This document shows, in pieces, positions 28,618 to 38,603 of a stretch of DNA of 64,000 nt. The notes beneath the pieces were generated by a model that did no database searches, had not been told where the DNA came from, and saw nothing but the letters and a program-made list of their open reading frames with translations. The stretch spans positions 496,001 to 560,000 of the forward strand of contig CAVYEZ010000001.1 of the NCBI GenBank assembly GCA_963767685.1, read 5' to 3'. This DNA comes from Trebonia sp963767685 (lineage in GTDB: Bacteria; Actinomycetota; Actinomycetes; Streptosporangiales; Streptosporangiaceae). Position 1 is the stretch's first letter. Every line of letters starts with the position of its first letter. The translations under genes and the position numbers were made by a program.

Positions 28618-30014
28618 TCAGCCGAGCGGTACCCCGTTGATCGAAGCGTCGAGGACCTCGGCGGTGTGCGCGGTCCGCAGCGACACGCCCCGGCTGGCGA
28701 GCTCCGACGAGATCTGCAGGGTGCACCCGGGGTTGGCCGAGATCAGCAGCGACGCCCCCGAGTCGAGGACCGAGTCGGCCTTCCGCGACCCGAGTTCCCG
28801 CGCGGCCTCCGGCTGCAGCAGGTTGTAGACGCCGGCCGAGCCGCAGCACATCCCCGCGTCCGGCAGCTCTACCAGCTCAAGCCCGGGGATGCCGCGCAGC
28901 AGCGCGCGCGGCGCGGCGGTGATCCGCTGCGCGTGCCCCAGGTGGCAGGCGTCGTGGTAGGCCGCCCTGACCTCCACCGGATGCCGCTCCGCGGCCGGCC
29001 CGAGCGCGTCGAGGAACTCCGCGAGGTCGCGCACCTTCGCCGACAGCGCCGCCGCCCGCCCCGCCCACTCGGGTGAGTCGGCGAACAGCAGCTCGTACTC
29101 CTTCATCGCGGAACCGCAGCCGGCCGAGTTGACGACGATCGCGTCGACGCCGGCCGCCTCGAACGTCTCGATGGTCCGCTGCGCGAACCTGACCGCCTCG
29201 GCCGCCCGCCCGGAGTGCAGCGACAGCGCGCCGCAGCAGCCCTGCGACGCGCGGGATGATCACGTCGCATCCCTCGGCGGCGAGCACCCGCGCCGTCGCC
29301 GCGTTCACCCGGGGGAAGAACACCGACTGCACGCACCCGGTGAGCATGCCGACGACGGCCCGCCGCTCCCCGCGCGCCGCGACCCGCTCGGGGAACCGCC
29401 CGGGCGGCATCGGCCTGGCGGCGGGCGGCGCGAGCCGCAGCGCCTGCTCGGCGGCGGGGGAGACCCGCCCGACCAGGCCCGGTCCGGGCGATCAGCCGGT
29501 CGGCCCCGGTCCGCTGCAGGACGCGCAGCGGCGCGGTCGCCAGCCGCAGCCGGCGCCGGGTAGGGGAACAGCGCGAAGATCCCGGCCCGCGTCAGCCGGT
29601 CGCGCAGCGGCCGGCGGGCCTCGGGCACCGCGCCGCCCGGAGCGACCCCCGCGGGCCCGAGGCCGTCGGAGCCCTCGTCAGAAGGCTGAGCGTCGGCCGC
29701 CTCGGTCCACTCCCGCGCCGCCTCGATGATCTGGTCGTACTGCACGCCGGACGGGCAGGCGGTCATGCACGCCATGCAGCCGAGGCACCGGTCGAAGTGC
29801 TCGCCCGCCGCCGGGGTCAGCGGCGCCCCGTCGAGCAGCTGGCCCACCAGGTAGATCCGCCCGCGCGGCGAGTCCATCTCCTCGCCCCACAGCGCGTACG
29901 TCGGACAGGCGGGCAGGCAGAACCCGCAGTGCACGCAGTCCTTGACAACTGAACGGATGCGGTCTTGCGCCCCGCCGGTTCCGGCCGCCACGGTTCCCGC
30001 GCCTCGTCACTCAT
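28618..30014 (-). CDS. glcF: Glycolate oxidase iron-sulfur subunit GlcF (frameshifted)
   Basis: The iron-sulfur subunit that takes electrons from the flavin subunits GlcD/GlcE during glycolate oxidation. The N-terminus MSDEAREPWRPEPAGR leads, after a frame change near 29960, to two 4Fe-4S motifs: CVHCGFCLPACPTY and CLGCMACMTACPSG. Frame changes near 29560-29480 and 29245 separate the two cysteine-rich CCG-type domains: MLTGCVQSVFFPRVNAATAR, GCCGALSLHSG, YHDACHLGHAQRI and ELPDAGMCCGSAGVYNLL. The last residues are ASINGVPLG. The start ATG 30014 overlaps the stop of glcE (ATGA), indicating translational coupling. A terminator follows, so it ends the aceB-glcDEF operon. Confidence 0.9.
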
Positions 30015-31306
30015 TCATGATCCTTCTCGGGAAACCGGCCGGGTGCCATCCGGTGCCCGGGGTCGAACTGGTCCTTGACGGCCCGCATCAGCGCGAGCCC
30101 GGGCACCGCGCCGTTCATCCCGCCGCGCGCGGCGAGTTCCTCCCGCACGGCTGCGGGCGCGGCGAGCACGGACTACCGCGCCGCGCTCCCCGGCCACCGC
30201 CCCGGGCTGGTCCCCGGCGAGCCCTTCCCGCAGGGCCCTCGCGAACCCCGCCACCGCCACCGCGGGCCGCGCCGGCCCGCACGTACAGCACGCCCGCGCC
30301 GGCCGAGCCCGCGATGACCGGCGACACGCCGGCCTTGCCGGCCGCCGCCTCGATCGCGTCAAGCACGCGGGCGAGCGCGGACACCCAGAAGGACACCCTG
30401 ATCAGCGTCTCGCCGGCGCCGGCCCGCGGCGCGCCGGGCCACCAGGCCGGCGGTTCCGTCCGCGACCTCGGCCTTGCCGAGCAGGCCGGCCATCCGCAGC
30501 GACCGGGCCTGCACCCCGTCCGCCGACCCCTCGAGCAGCACGCCGACCCGGATCGGCCCGCCCGGCTCGGCCCGCGTCAGCTCCACGGCGGAGGACACGA
30601 GCGGCGAGTTCGCCGCCGCCGCGACCGCGTCGCACGCCACCGAGACGGCGACGTACTCGGCGGTCACGTACGCGCGGGCGGCGGGCAGCGGGTGCAGCCG
30701 GAACGTCGCCTCGGTGATCAGGCCCAGCGTTCCCGCGGACCCGGCGAACAGCTTCCCGAGGTCGTAGCCGGCGACGTTCTTGACGACCTTCCCGCCGGAC
30801 TTCGCGACGGTCCCGTCGGCCCGCACGATCGTGATCCCGATCAGCAGGTCGCGCGGCGTCCCGTAGCGCAGCCGCCGCGGCCCGGCGAGCCCCGAGGCGA
30901 CGACGCCGCCGACGGTGGCGTCGCCGGGCACGTCGAGCGCGATCTCCTGCCCGGCCTGCCCGAGCACGGCCGCGACGTCGCCCATCCGCGCGCCCGCCTG
31001 CACCCGGGCGACCAGGTCGCCGGAGGCGTGCTCCACCACGCTCGACATCCGTGACATGTCAATGACCAGGTCGCAGCGCGACGGCGGGGTACCCCACGCC
31101 AGCCGCGACCCGCCGCCGCGCACCACGACGGCCAGCTCATGCTCGGCGGCGACCCGCATGACGGCCGCGGCCTCCTCGGTCGAGCCCGGCTCCGCCACGA
31201 ACGCCGCGTCGGCGCCGACGATCGCGTCCGCCGCGTCGCCCTGGCGCACCTCACCGCAGGCGGCGACGAGGCCCTTCCGCACGACTTCCAGGCTCGCGGT
31301 CACCAC
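30011..31306 (-). CDS. glcE: Glycolate oxidase FAD-binding subunit GlcE (frameshifted)
   Basis: Second FAD-binding subunit of glycolate oxidase. The PCMH-type FAD domain shows ELAVVVRGGGSRLAWGTPP, LVIDMSRMSSVVEHASGDLV, LDVPGDATVGGVVASGLAG and GKVVKNVAGYDLGKLFAGS, a signature of GlcE. Frame changes near 30430, 30275 and 30170 affect the C-terminal third, which reads on as LDAIEAAAGKAGVSPVIAG and finally VKDQFDPGHRMAPGRFPEKD with a TGA at 30011-30013. That TGA overlaps the glcF ATG. Corrected length is about 430 residues. The upstream neighbour glcD ends 55 nt before the start. Confidence 0.88.
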
Positions 31307-31361
31307 AACCTCCCGGAGATCGTGAGGCGGAGAGAGTAAGCCGGATCCGTTCGGAAGCTCA

Positions 31362-32855
31362 TCAAAAGATCTCCGCGCCGCTCGAGGCGGCAGGGCGAGG
31401 ACCGCGGCGGTGACCAGGGACCTCGCCGCAGAGCCGCGGGGTGGGGAAGACCTTGCCCGGGTTGCACAGCGACGCGGGGTCGAAGGCGCAGCGGACGAGC
31501 TGCATGGTGTCCAGGTCCTCGGCGCTGAACATCTTCGGCATGTAACGGGACTTGTCCACCCCGACGCCGTGCTCGCCGGTGATCGACCCGCCGTACTCGA
31601 TGCACGTGTCGAGGATGGCCCCGGAGACCATTTCCGCCCGTTCCGCCTCGCCGGGCACCGCGTCGTTGTAGAGCACCAGCGGGTGCAGGTTCCCGTCGCC
31701 GGCGTGGAACACGTTCGCGACCCGGATGCCGGTCTCCGCCGACAGCTTGGCGATCCGGGCGAGGACGTCGCCGAGCGCCGTGCGCGGCACCACGCCGTCC
31801 TGCACGATGTAGGCGGGGGACAGGCGCCCGACCGCGGCGAACGCGGACTTGCGGCCCGCCCAGATCCCGGCCCGCTGCGCGGGGTCGTCGGCCGCCCGGA
31901 TCTCGCGCGCGCCCGCGGCCTCGCAGATCCCGCGGACGGTCGCGAGCTCCGCCTCGACCTCGGCGGCGGGCCCGTCCAGCTCGACGAGCAGGACCGCCGA
32001 CGCGCCCTCCGGGTAGCCGCAGTGCACCGCGGCCTCGGCCGCCTCGATGGACAGCGCGTCCATCATCTCGATCGCGGCGGGCACGATGCCCGCGGCGATG
32101 ATGTCGGTGACCGCGCGGCCGCCCGCCTCCAGCGAGTCGTAGGCGGCGAGCACCAGGTGCACCGCCTCCGGCGCGGGGGTCAGCTTGACGACGACCTTGG
32201 TGACGATGCCGAGCGTGCCCTCCGAGCCGGTGAACGCGCCGAGCAGGTCATAGCCCGACGTCACGCCGGTCCCGTCGCCGAGCCAGGTCAGCTCGCCCGA
32301 CGGGGTGACGATCTCGAGGCCGAGCACGTGGTTGACCGTGAACCCGTGCTTGAGGCAGTGCGCGCCGCCGGAGTTCTCCGCGACGTTGCCGCCCACCGAG
32401 CAGACCACCTGGGACGACGGGTCGGGCGCGTAGAACAGGCCGTACGGCGCCGCCGCCTGCGTCACCGACAGGTTGGTCACGCCCGGCTCGACGACCGCGC
32501 GCCGGGCCACCGGGTCGATCTCAAGCACCCGGCGCATCCGCGACATGACGATGAGGACGCCCTCGGCGTGCGGCACGGCGCCGCCGGACAGGCCGGTGCC
32601 GCTGCCGCGCGCCACGAACGGCACGCCGGCGTCCGCGCAGACCCGCACGACCGCGGCGACCTCGGCCGCGGTCTCCGGCAGCACGACGAGCGCGGGCACG
32701 GTGCGGTGCGAGGTCAGCCCGTCGCATTCGTAGGTCCGCAGCTCGAGCGGGTCGGTGAGCACGTCGGCCGGGCCGCAGATCTCCCGCATCGCCGCCGCCA
32801 GCGATGCCGCGCGCGGCACGGCCGAAGACACCGGCCGGAGAACGCTCTGGGCCAT
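31362..32855 (-). CDS. glcD: Glycolate oxidase subunit GlcD (FAD-linked oxidase)
   Basis: The catalytic flavoprotein that oxidises glycolate to glyoxylate. Intact, 497 residues. The FAD-binding domain contains VPFVARGSGTGLSGGAVPHA, VEPGVTNLSVTQAAAPYG, DPSSQVVCSVGGNVAENSGG and FTGSEGTLGIVTKVVVKLTP. The C-terminal oxidase domain holds IRVANVFHAGDGNLHPLVLY and GGSITGEHGVGVDKSRYM, with the conserved His residues of the family. The ATG 32855 has an AGGAGGG ribosome site, and the gene starts 9 nt after the malate synthase stop. Position before glcE and glcF defines a GlcDEF complex rather than a lone D-lactate dehydrogenase. Confidence 0.93.
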   Translation of the reverse strand: MAQSVLRPVSSAVPRAASLAAAMREICGPADVLTDPLELRTYECDGLTSHRTVPALVVLPETAAEVAAVVRVCADAGVPFVARGSGTGLSGGAVPHAEGVLIVMSRMRRVLEIDPVARRAVVEPGVTNLSVTQAAAPYGLFYAPDPSSQVVCSVGGNVAENSGGAHCLKHGFTVNHVLGLEIVTPSGELTWLGDGTGVTSGYDLLGAFTGSEGTLGIVTKVVVKLTPAPEAVHLVLAAYDSLEAGGRAVTDIIAAGIVPAAIEMMDALSIEAAEAAVHCGYPEGASAVLLVELDGPAAEVEAELATVRGICEAAGAREIRAADDPAQRAGIWAGRKSAFAAVGRLSPAYIVQDGVVPRTALGDVLARIAKLSAETGIRVANVFHAGDGNLHPLVLYNDAVPGEAERAEMVSGAILDTCIEYGGSITGEHGVGVDKSRYMPKMFSAEDLDTMQLVRCAFDPASLCNPGKVFPTPRLCGEVPGHRRGPRPAASSGAEIF

Positions 32856-32864
32856 GGCTCCCTC

Positions 32865-34467
32865 CTAGGGCATGCGCTCGTACGCGGGCAGCGTCAGGAA
32901 CTCGGCGAACGAGTCCGCGAGCGCCACCTCGGTGAACAGCGCGACCGCCTGGCCGTACCGGTCGGCGTCGAAGCTGTCGCCTGCGAGCCTCGCGGATCTT
33001 GACCAGCTCCTCATCGATCATGCGCTCGACCACGTCCTTTGTCACCAGCGGCCCGTCGTCGAGGATGACGTCGCCGCGGATCCACTGCCAGACCTGCGAC
33101 CGCGAGATCTCGGCGGTGGCCGCGTCCTCCATCAGGTTGAAGATCGCGACCGCGCCGTTGCCGCCCAGCCAGGCGGCCAGGTACTGCAGCGCGACGGAGA
33201 TGTTGTTCCGCAGCCCCGCCTCGGTGATGCCGCCCGGGGTCTTGTCGACCGCCAGCAGGTCCGGCGCCGTGACCGAGACCTCGGGACGCTGCCGGTCCAG
33301 CTGGTTCGGCTTGTTCCCGAGGACCGAGTCGAACACTTCCTGGCACACCGGCACCAGGTCGGGGTGCGCGACCCAGGAGCCGTCGAACCCGTCGCCCGCC
33401 TCGCGGGTCTTGTCGTCGCGGACCTTCCGCAAGCGCAACCTCGTTCACCTCGGGGTCGCGCCGGGACGGGATGAACGCGGCCATGCCGCCCATCGCGAAC
33501 GCGCCGCGCTTGTGGCAGGTCTGCACGAGCAGCTCGGTGTAGGCGCGCATCAACGGCGCGGTCATCGTGACGGCGTTGCGCTCGGGCAGCACGAAGTCCC
33601 GGCCCCGGGTGCGGAACTTCTTGATGATCGAGAACAGGTAGTCCCAGCGTCCCGCGTTCAGGCCCGCGCTGTGCTCGCGCAGCTCGTACAGGATCTCATC
33701 CATCTCGAACGCCGCCGGGATCGTCTCGATCAGCACCGTGGCCCTGATGGTGCCGCGCGGGATGCCGAGGTAGTCCTGCGCGATGTCGAACGCGTCGTTC
33801 CACAGCCGCGCCTCGACGTGCGACTCCATCTTCGGCAGGTAGAAGTACGGGTCCCTTGCCCTTGTCGAGCTGGCGCTGCGCGCAGGCGGCCATGTAGAGC
33901 GCGAAGTCGGTGAGGCTGCCGGAGGTCCGCCGGCCGTCGATGAGGATGTGCTTCTCGTCCAGGTGCCAGCCGCGCGGCCGCACCACGATCGTCGCCAGGG
34001 TGTCGTCGGCGCCCAGCGCGTAGGACTTGCCCTTCTCGTCGCGTGAAGTCGATCGTCCGGTCGAGCGCGTCCTTGAGGTTGAGCTGGCCCTCGATCATGT
34101 TGGACCACAGCGGCGTGTTGGCGTCCTCGAAGTCGGCCAGCCAGACGTTCGCGCCGGAGTTCAGCGCGTTTATCGTCATCTTCCGGTCGGTCGGCCCGGT
34201 GATCTCCACCCGCCGGTCGACGAGCCCGGGCGCAGGCGGCGCCACCCGCCAGGAGTCGTCGGCGCGGATGTGCTCGGTCTCGTGCAGGAAGTCGAGCATC
34301 CCCCCGCCGGACAACTGCGCCTGCCGCCGCCTGCGGGCCGCCAGGGCCTCGGCCCGCCGGTCCGCGAGCGCGTCATGGAGGATGACGAGCAGCTCCAGCG
34401 CCTTGGGGGACAGGATCTCGACGTACCGCTCCTCGGTCGGCCCGGTGATCTCCACGCGCTCAGGCAT
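32865..34467 (-). CDS. aceB: Malate synthase A (frameshifted)
   Basis: Condenses glyoxylate with acetyl-CoA to malate. Visible motifs are NSGANVWLADFEDANTPLWS, the Mg- and acetyl-CoA-contacting RGWHLDEKHILIDGRRTSG, YLPKMESHVEARLWNDAF, RGTIRATVLIETIPAAFEMD, AFAMGGMAAFIPSRRDPEVN and SWVAHPDLVPVCQEVFD. The C-terminal helical plug ends PAYERMP. Frame changes occur near 34042, 33855, 33435 and 32987; corrected length is about 533 residues, typical of the A isoform. I choose ATG 34467 (MPERVEITGP) because of its GGAGGAGC ribosome site. It is the first gene of the minus-strand operon with glcD, glcE and glcF, so glyoxylate from glycolate feeds straight into it. Confidence 0.93.
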
Positions 34468-34638
34468 AGTCAGCTCCTCCCAGCTATGACGTTCCATCCT
34501 AGGCCGGGCTTACTCGCTCGCACGAGGTCGGAGACGTCACATTGAGGCTGGCCACAGCGGCGCGGCGCCAGCGGCCGCGGCGGGGCGCCGGTCGAGGGCA
34601 CGAGCGGCGAGCGTGAATTGCGGGGAAAGCGGCCGTGG

Positions 34639-34653
34639 TACGATTAGCTAATC
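34639..34653 (+). promoter_or_regulatory. Promoter-like element with 12-bp palindrome upstream of the HelD-like gene
   Basis: TACGAT (34639-34644) resembles a -10 hexamer and overlaps the perfect palindrome GATTAGCTAATC (34642-34653). The surrounding 60 nt are unusually AT-rich. The gene start is 58 nt downstream behind a CAGGAG ribosome site. No rifamycin-associated element was recognised. Confidence 0.4.
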
Positions 34654-34710
34654 TCGCCAAGGCAATAAAAAAGCCAGTAAATACCGGCTCCCAGGAGTAT
34701 ATCAACCATT

Positions 34711-37035
34711 ATGGCAATTCGTCAAACGGATTCCGAGCCGACCGTGGAAAGCGAAGCGGAAAGCCCTGATGAGGCCACTGGTTACGCCGGTGCCGTGCGG
34801 GCTGAGCAAGAATACGTGACGATGCTCTACGCCCTGCTTGACCAGGCGAGAGAGCGTAGTGAGCGGGAGCTGGTCGAACGTGCGCGCCCGGGGCGGCGCC
34901 GGCGGCACTCACCAGGCCCGCCTGGAGCGCGACGTTTCCGCGGCCGAGCACGAGAAACGAATTGCCCAGCTCAACCTGACCGAGCGCGGACTGTGCTTCG
35001 GCCGCACGGACGACGATAAGCAAACCACTCTTTACATCGGCCGGATCGGCCTGCGCGATGACGATTACGAGCTGAAGCTGATCGACTGGCGGGCCCCGGC
35101 CGCGCGGCCTTTCTACGCCGCGACGCCGCGTAACCCGGTCGGACTGGTTCGCCGCCGCCACATCTACACGCGGCAGCGCGTCGTCACCGGCGTCGATGAC
35201 GAGGTATTCGACCTGGACAAGCTGTCCGACAAAGACAAAAGCACGCTTTCCGGCGAGGCCGCGCTCATCGCGGCGGTCTCCTCGGCGCGCACCGGCCGGA
35301 TGGCCGACGTCGTCGCGACCATCCAGGCCGAGCAGGACCGGGTAATCCGCGCCGACCTGCCGGGCGTCCTGGTCGTCCAGGGCGGCCCGGGCACCGGCAA
35401 GACGGTCGCCGCGCTGCACCGCGCCGCCTACCTCCTGTACACCCACCGCCGCGCCCTGGAGCGCCGCGGCGTGCTGGTCATCGGCCCGAACGCCACCTTC
35501 CTGCGCTACATCAGCCAGGTGCTGCCGTCCCTCGGCGAGACCGACGTGGTGCTGCACACGCTCGGGGACCTGTTCCCCGGCGTGCACGCGACCGACAACC
35601 GTGACCCCGCCGCCGTGGTCAAGGGCGACGAGCGGATGATCCGGGTCATGCGGCAGGCGGTCCGCGACCGGCAGCGGGTGCCGCAGGCACGACATCACGG
35701 TCGACGCCGACGGCGTTGCCATCCCGCTGCGCCGGGCGGCGATCCTGCGCGCCCGCGACCGCGCCCGCGCCACCCGCCGGGCGCACAACGTCGCGCGCAA
35801 GCTGTTCGTCACCGACGTGCTGAGCGAGCTTGCCCGCGCCGAGGCCCGCGTGCTCGACCGCCCCTTCGACGACGAGGACCTGCCCTACGCCCGCGACCGG
35901 CTCTGGGGCGAGCCGGGCGTCTACGGCGCCCTCGACGGCCTATGGCCGCTCCTCACCCCGGAACGGCTGCTCGCCGACCTGCTCGGGTCCCCGCAGTCGA
36001 TCCGCTCCGCCGCCGCCGACGTCCTCGATCATTCCGAACGGACGCGGCTGACTCGGTCCGGCCACCCGTCTCGCTGGACGGTGGCCGACGTCCCGCTGCT
36101 CGACGAGGCTCGCCGAGCTGCTCGGCGTCGACGATTCCGCGCAACGGGCCGCGCGCCGCGAGCTCGAGCGCGCGCAGCGCCTCGAGGCGAAGTACGCGGC
36201 CGAGGTGCTCGACATCACCGGCATCGCCGACCTCGGCATGGTCGACGCCGAGACGCTCGCGGCGTGGAACCGCGACAACGGCCCGGCGCTGTCCACGGCG
36301 GAGCGCGCCGAGGCCGACCGCTCCTGGGCCTACGGCCACGTCATCATCGACGAGGCGCAGGAGCTGTCCGCGATGGCGTGGCGCATGGTGCTGCGGCGCA
36401 ACCCGGTCCGGTCCATGACCGTGGTCGGCGACGTGGCCCAGACGGGCTCGCCCGCGGGCGCGACAAGCTGGAAGGACATGCTCACCCCGCTCGTCGGCGG
36501 CCGCTGGCGCGAGGAGCGCCTGACGGTCAACTACCGCACCCCGTCGGAGATCATGGTGGTGGCCGCCGACGTCCTCGCGTCGGTCTCACCGGGCGAGCGG
36601 CCGCCGGACTCGGTCCGCTCCGAGGGCGTCGGCCCGAGCGCGGTCCACGTCCCCACCAGCGGCCTGTCCGCGGGGGTGGCCGCCCAGGCCCGCGCCGACC
36701 TGACCGCGCTCGGCGGCCCGGACGGCGGCCGCCTCGCGATCATCGCCCCCGACGCCCTGATCCCGGCCCTGTCCGCGGCGGTACCGGAGGCGATCCCCGG
36801 CGACCAGCCCGAGTCGCTGGACGCGGCGGCCGCCCTCCTCACGGTCTCCCAGGCGAAGGGGCTTGAGTTCGACCGGGTCGTGGTCGCGGACCCGGCCGGC
36901 ATCCTGGCCCAGTCGGAAAACGGCGGCCACGACCTCTACGTCGCGATGACCCGCGCGACGCACCGCCTCACGGTCGTCTACGACGGCGACCTCCCCCCGT
37001 CGCTCGGTTCCCTCCGGTTACGATTCGCCTTATAA
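34711..37035 (+). CDS. HelD/HelR-like RNA polymerase-recycling motor ATPase (frameshifted)
   Basis: A superfamily 1 ATPase that releases stalled RNA polymerase from nucleic acid; the actinobacterial HelR type can also protect polymerase from rifamycins. The N-terminal arm (AEQEYVTMLYALLDQARERSE, then AAEHEKRIAQLNLTERGLCF) precedes IGRIGLRDDDYELKLIDWRA, which is typical of the family. Walker A is GGPGTGKTVAALHRAAYLLY (near 35385), Walker B HVIIDEAQELSAMAWRM (near 36350), and the C-terminal motifs include VNYRTPSEIM, VSQAKGLEFDRVVV and LYVAMTRATHRLTVVY. Frame changes near 34885, 35690 and 36112 are all +1. Corrected length is about 774 residues. A single-gene transcript is likely. Confidence 0.88.
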
Positions 37036-37152
37036 CTCTGGAAGGCCGACCTGCCCGCGAGGCGGCCCGCGCCCTCCTGGCCCCGGGCCTGACGCTGTGA
37101 TCCGCGCCACCCTTGTGTAAGGGTGGGAAGCACCATAGCCCAGGAGGTAGCG

Positions 37153-37626
37153 ATGGCGTTCGAGAAGACACCGGCCGGCACCCGTGGCACCAACATGCCG
37201 TCTTTCCTCACGCCGGTGATGAAGCTCGTGAACAACCAGATGATCAGGCGATTCCGCCGCCCGGGGGCCGGCGGCGGCAAGGCGGCGGGCATGGACGGAC
37301 TGGTGCTGACCACCGTCGGCGCCAAGACCGGCAAGCGGCGTCAGACGCTGCTCGGGACGTTCCCCGACGGGTACGACAACTGGCTGATCGTCGCCTCGGC
37401 GGGCGGCGCGGCCAAGAATCCGGCCTGGTACTTCAACCTCGCGGCGCACCCCGACCGGGTCCAGATTGAGGTCGGCGGCAAGTCGCTTAACGTTACGGCG
37501 ACCCAGCTGACCGGCCAGGAACGCGACGCCGCCTGGCAGCGCATCACCGCGGCCCAGCCCCGCTACGCCGGCTACGAGAAGAAGACCGACCGCGTCCTGC
37601 CCGTCATCCGCCTCACCGCGATTTAG
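37153..37626 (+). CDS. DDN-type deazaflavin (F420)-dependent nitroreductase-family protein
   Basis: A small split-barrel oxidoreductase of the family that includes mycobacterial Ddn, using F420H2 or a related flavin. Intact, 157 residues. Key segments are MDGLVLTTVGAKTGKRRQTL, PDGYDNWLIVASAGGAAKNP and WYFNLAAHPDRVQIEVGG, the last being the family signature. I choose ATG 37153 because an AGGAGG ribosome site lies 7 nt upstream; the longer reading from 37123 has none. The end RVLPVIRLTAI is complete. It is convergent with the HTH gene across a small hairpin. The substrate is unknown; family members act on quinones and nitro compounds. Confidence 0.88.
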   Translation: MAFEKTPAGTRGTNMPSFLTPVMKLVNNQMIRRFRRPGAGGGKAAGMDGLVLTTVGAKTGKRRQTLLGTFPDGYDNWLIVASAGGAAKNPAWYFNLAAHPDRVQIEVGGKSLNVTATQLTGQERDAAWQRITAAQPRYAGYEKKTDRVLPVIRLTAI

Positions 37627-37666
37627 CCACGGTCCGCCGGTGCACGGTTAGCCGGCGCCGGGTTAA

Positions 37667-37685
37667 CCGCGCGCCGTGCGCGCGG
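37667..37685. terminator. Small hairpin between convergent genes
   Basis: CCGCGCG (37667-37673), loop CCGTG, CGCGCGG (37679-37685). It lies directly against the stop codon of the minus-strand HTH gene and 41 nt after the plus-strand oxidoreductase, so it may end the plus transcript. Confidence 0.4.
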
Positions 37686-38501
37686 CTACCTTAGCTGGAT
37701 GAACGCCGCCTCGGTCGGCGAACCGGGCGCGGCGCAGTAGGCGATGAGCCGCTGCCCCGTCTCGGCGACGTGCAGCACCTGGCACTCGAACTCCAGCGGC
37801 CCGGCCTGCGGGTGGGCAACGCGCTTGAGCATCGGCCCGCGGGCCTCCACGTCGTACTCGTGCCACATCTGCGCGAACTGCGGCGAAAGCGCGAGCATCT
37901 CGCTGACCACGCTCTCGATCTCGGGATCGCCCGGGTAGCGGGCGTAGTTGGCCCGCAGGTCGGCAACCGTGGACCTGGTGAAGCGCAGGAAGTGCTCGTC
38001 ATCCCACACCACGTCGGTCGGCGCCCGGCGGAACGTCCAGCGGATCATGTTCCGGTCGGTGGACGCGGCCAGGTTGCCGATGAAGTGAACGGCGAGCGGG
38101 TTCCAGGCCAGGATGTTGTAGGCGGCGTCGACCACGTAGGCGGGCGTGGCCGGCAGGCCGTCAAGCAGGTGCCTGATGCCGGGGGAGATCTCGCGGCTGG
38201 GCCTGACCGGCGGCGGCGGCGCCACGCCGCCCATCCGGAACAGGTAGTCCCGCTCGTCCCCGTTGAGCATCAGCGCCCGGGCCAGCGCGGAAAGCACCTG
38301 CCGGGACGGGTGCGGCCCGCGGGCCTGCTCCAGCCGGATGTAGTAGTCGATGGACATGCCGGCGAGCTGGGCCACCTCCTGGCGGCGCAGCCCCGGCGTC
38401 CGCCGTCGGCCCACCTCGGGCAGCCCCGCGTCGCGCGGGGACACCCGGGCGCGCCGGGCCCGCAGGAACGCCGCCAGCTCGGCCCGGTTCAACGTGCTCA
38501 T
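37686..38501 (-). CDS. XRE-family regulator with MmyB-like ligand-binding domain
   Basis: A DNA-binding transcription factor, intact at 271 residues. The N-terminal helix-turn-helix is RRQEVAQLAGMSIDYYIRLE, preceded by LAAFLRARRARVSPRDAGLP. The C-terminal two-thirds is the MmyB-like PAS-related domain: YVVDAAYNILAWNPLAVHFI, RNMIRWTFRRAPTDVVWDD and GPLEFECQVLHVAETGQRLI. Such proteins commonly control a neighbouring, divergently transcribed oxidoreductase, and here an SDR gene starts 102 nt away in the opposite direction, so that gene is the natural target. The ATG 38501 (MSTLNRAELAAFLR) is the best start. Confidence 0.9.
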   Translation of the reverse strand: MSTLNRAELAAFLRARRARVSPRDAGLPEVGRRRTPGLRRQEVAQLAGMSIDYYIRLEQARGPHPSRQVLSALARALMLNGDERDYLFRMGGVAPPPPVRPSREISPGIRHLLDGLPATPAYVVDAAYNILAWNPLAVHFIGNLAASTDRNMIRWTFRRAPTDVVWDDEHFLRFTRSTVADLRANYARYPGDPEIESVVSEMLALSPQFAQMWHEYDVEARGPMLKRVAHPQAGPLEFECQVLHVAETGQRLIAYCAAPGSPTEAAFIQLR

Positions 38502-38590
38502 ATGCCTACCTTGCCGCATATCGGCGCCGACAGGGTGGTACCGGGAGTCCCAGGCTCCGCCGGTCTCTTCCGGCTCAACGGGGGCCGACC

Positions 38591-38596
38591 TAGCCT
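38591..38596 (+). promoter_or_regulatory. -10 element (TAGCCT) for the SDR gene
   Basis: TAGCCT lies 7 nt before ATG 38604, with no clear ribosome site, consistent with leaderless transcription. The upstream region is shared with the divergent regulator gene. Confidence 0.45.
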
Positions 38597-38603
38597 GAGG
38601 GGC

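Noticed and set aside
34500..34710. Rifamycin-associated element upstream of the HelD-like gene
   Set aside because: No sequence resembling the known 19-bp element was found by eye.
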